Positions 16,892 to 17,186 of a stretch of DNA of 17,186 bases are shown here, in pieces (positions within the stretch are counted from its first letter, which is position 1; every line of letters starts with the position of its first letter). The DNA is taken from positions 1 through 17,186 of the forward strand of contig WKLE02003827.1 of the NCBI GenBank assembly GCA_014885115.2, written 5' to 3'. The notes below the pieces were generated by a model. That model was not told where the DNA came from. It did not search any database and saw only the letters and a list, made by a program, of their open reading frames with translations. This DNA comes from Asterionellopsis glacialis (taxonomy: Eukaryota; Bacillariophyta; Plagiogrammaphyceae; Rhaphoneidales; Asterionellopsidaceae). The position numbers and the translations under genes are program-made.

Positions 16892-17186
16892 AGTTCAAGG
16901 ACAAACTAAATCATTTTTCTCCGCTGTCATGATATTACAATTATCTTTAATCGATAGTTGTGGTTTGTTTTTGTATCTCCTTTGCTTTTACTTTGTTCTT
17001 TTTCATCATCAAGTGACCCATTTGTTTTTGCATCTCCCCGAGTTTGATTTTGTTTCTCATCATCGAATGCCTCATTTTTGTGACCAATAATTTTTATTAT
17101 CAGATTCTCTTGGTCCAACCACGATTAAAAATATGGATAATTCTGCGAGACTCCTATGAACTACGTAACGTGTTCCTAGAAGTAAG
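16892..17186. other. Upstream flank of the solute-binding-protein remnant with a two-copy ~55-bp tandem repeat
   Basis: Two imperfect copies at about 16966-17020 and 17024-17072 share GTTTTTGYATCTCC, TTTGTT and CATCATC blocks. On the minus strand they read DDEKQNQTRGDAKTN and DDEKEQSKSKGDTKTN in one frame that is open from about 17124 to 16927 but has no ATG. This could be a lost 5' exon or N-terminal cytosolic region of the remnant next door, or just repeat DNA. Nothing else is recognised up to the window edge. Confidence 0.45.

Overview
The window looks like nuclear DNA of a eukaryotic microalga, most likely a diatom. This rests on widely spaced genes on both strands, short GT-AG introns (79 and about 73 nt), an A/T-leaning coding sequence, diatom-style CO2/cAMP-responsive promoter motifs, and membrane-anchored solute-binding-protein and DUF285 remnants of kinds I associate with diatoms. 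The genus cannot be fixed from the sequence alone. No tRNA, rRNA, CRISPR array or intact transposon was seen.

Layout. 1-482 (+): 3' end of a Trm1-type tRNA guanine-26 dimethyltransferase. 483-2252: spacer and upstream region of the next gene. 2253-6044 (+): large intronless DPP8/9-like serine dipeptidyl peptidase (1263 aa) with a complete catalytic triad and many low-complexity insertions. 6045-7491: spacer with one copy of a ~108-bp repeat and a frameshifted DUF285 (BspA-like/PARCEL) repeat pseudogene on the minus strand. 7492-8697 (+): HxxxDG acyltransferase of the condensation/BAHD fold, followed by the second ~108-bp repeat copy. 9248-10315 (-): membrane-anchored phytanoyl-CoA dioxygenase-like Fe(II)/2-oxoglutarate oxygenase. 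10316-12651: long spacer with a ~310-bp tandem duplication. 12652-13160 (+): small unrecognised gene, probably with short introns. 13715-14609 (-): two-exon multi-pass membrane protein. 15043-15720 (+): membrane protein of 225 aa, divergent from the previous gene. 15879-16891 (-): frameshifted remnant of a membrane-anchored family-3 solute-binding protein. 16892-17186: spacer with a short two-copy repeat.

How the genes relate. Most look like independent housekeeping or metabolic genes. The clearest functional unit is the divergent membrane-protein pair at 13715-15720. Its 433-nt shared promoter carries two perfect TGACGTCA palindromes plus an overlapping ACGTCA. These match the CO2/cAMP-responsive elements known from diatom carbonic anhydrase promoters. 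Coordinated control of the two unknown membrane proteins by CO2 or cAMP is therefore the most attractive hypothesis here. The two pseudogenes show that the region is also accumulating decayed copies of surface-type repeat proteins and solute receptors.
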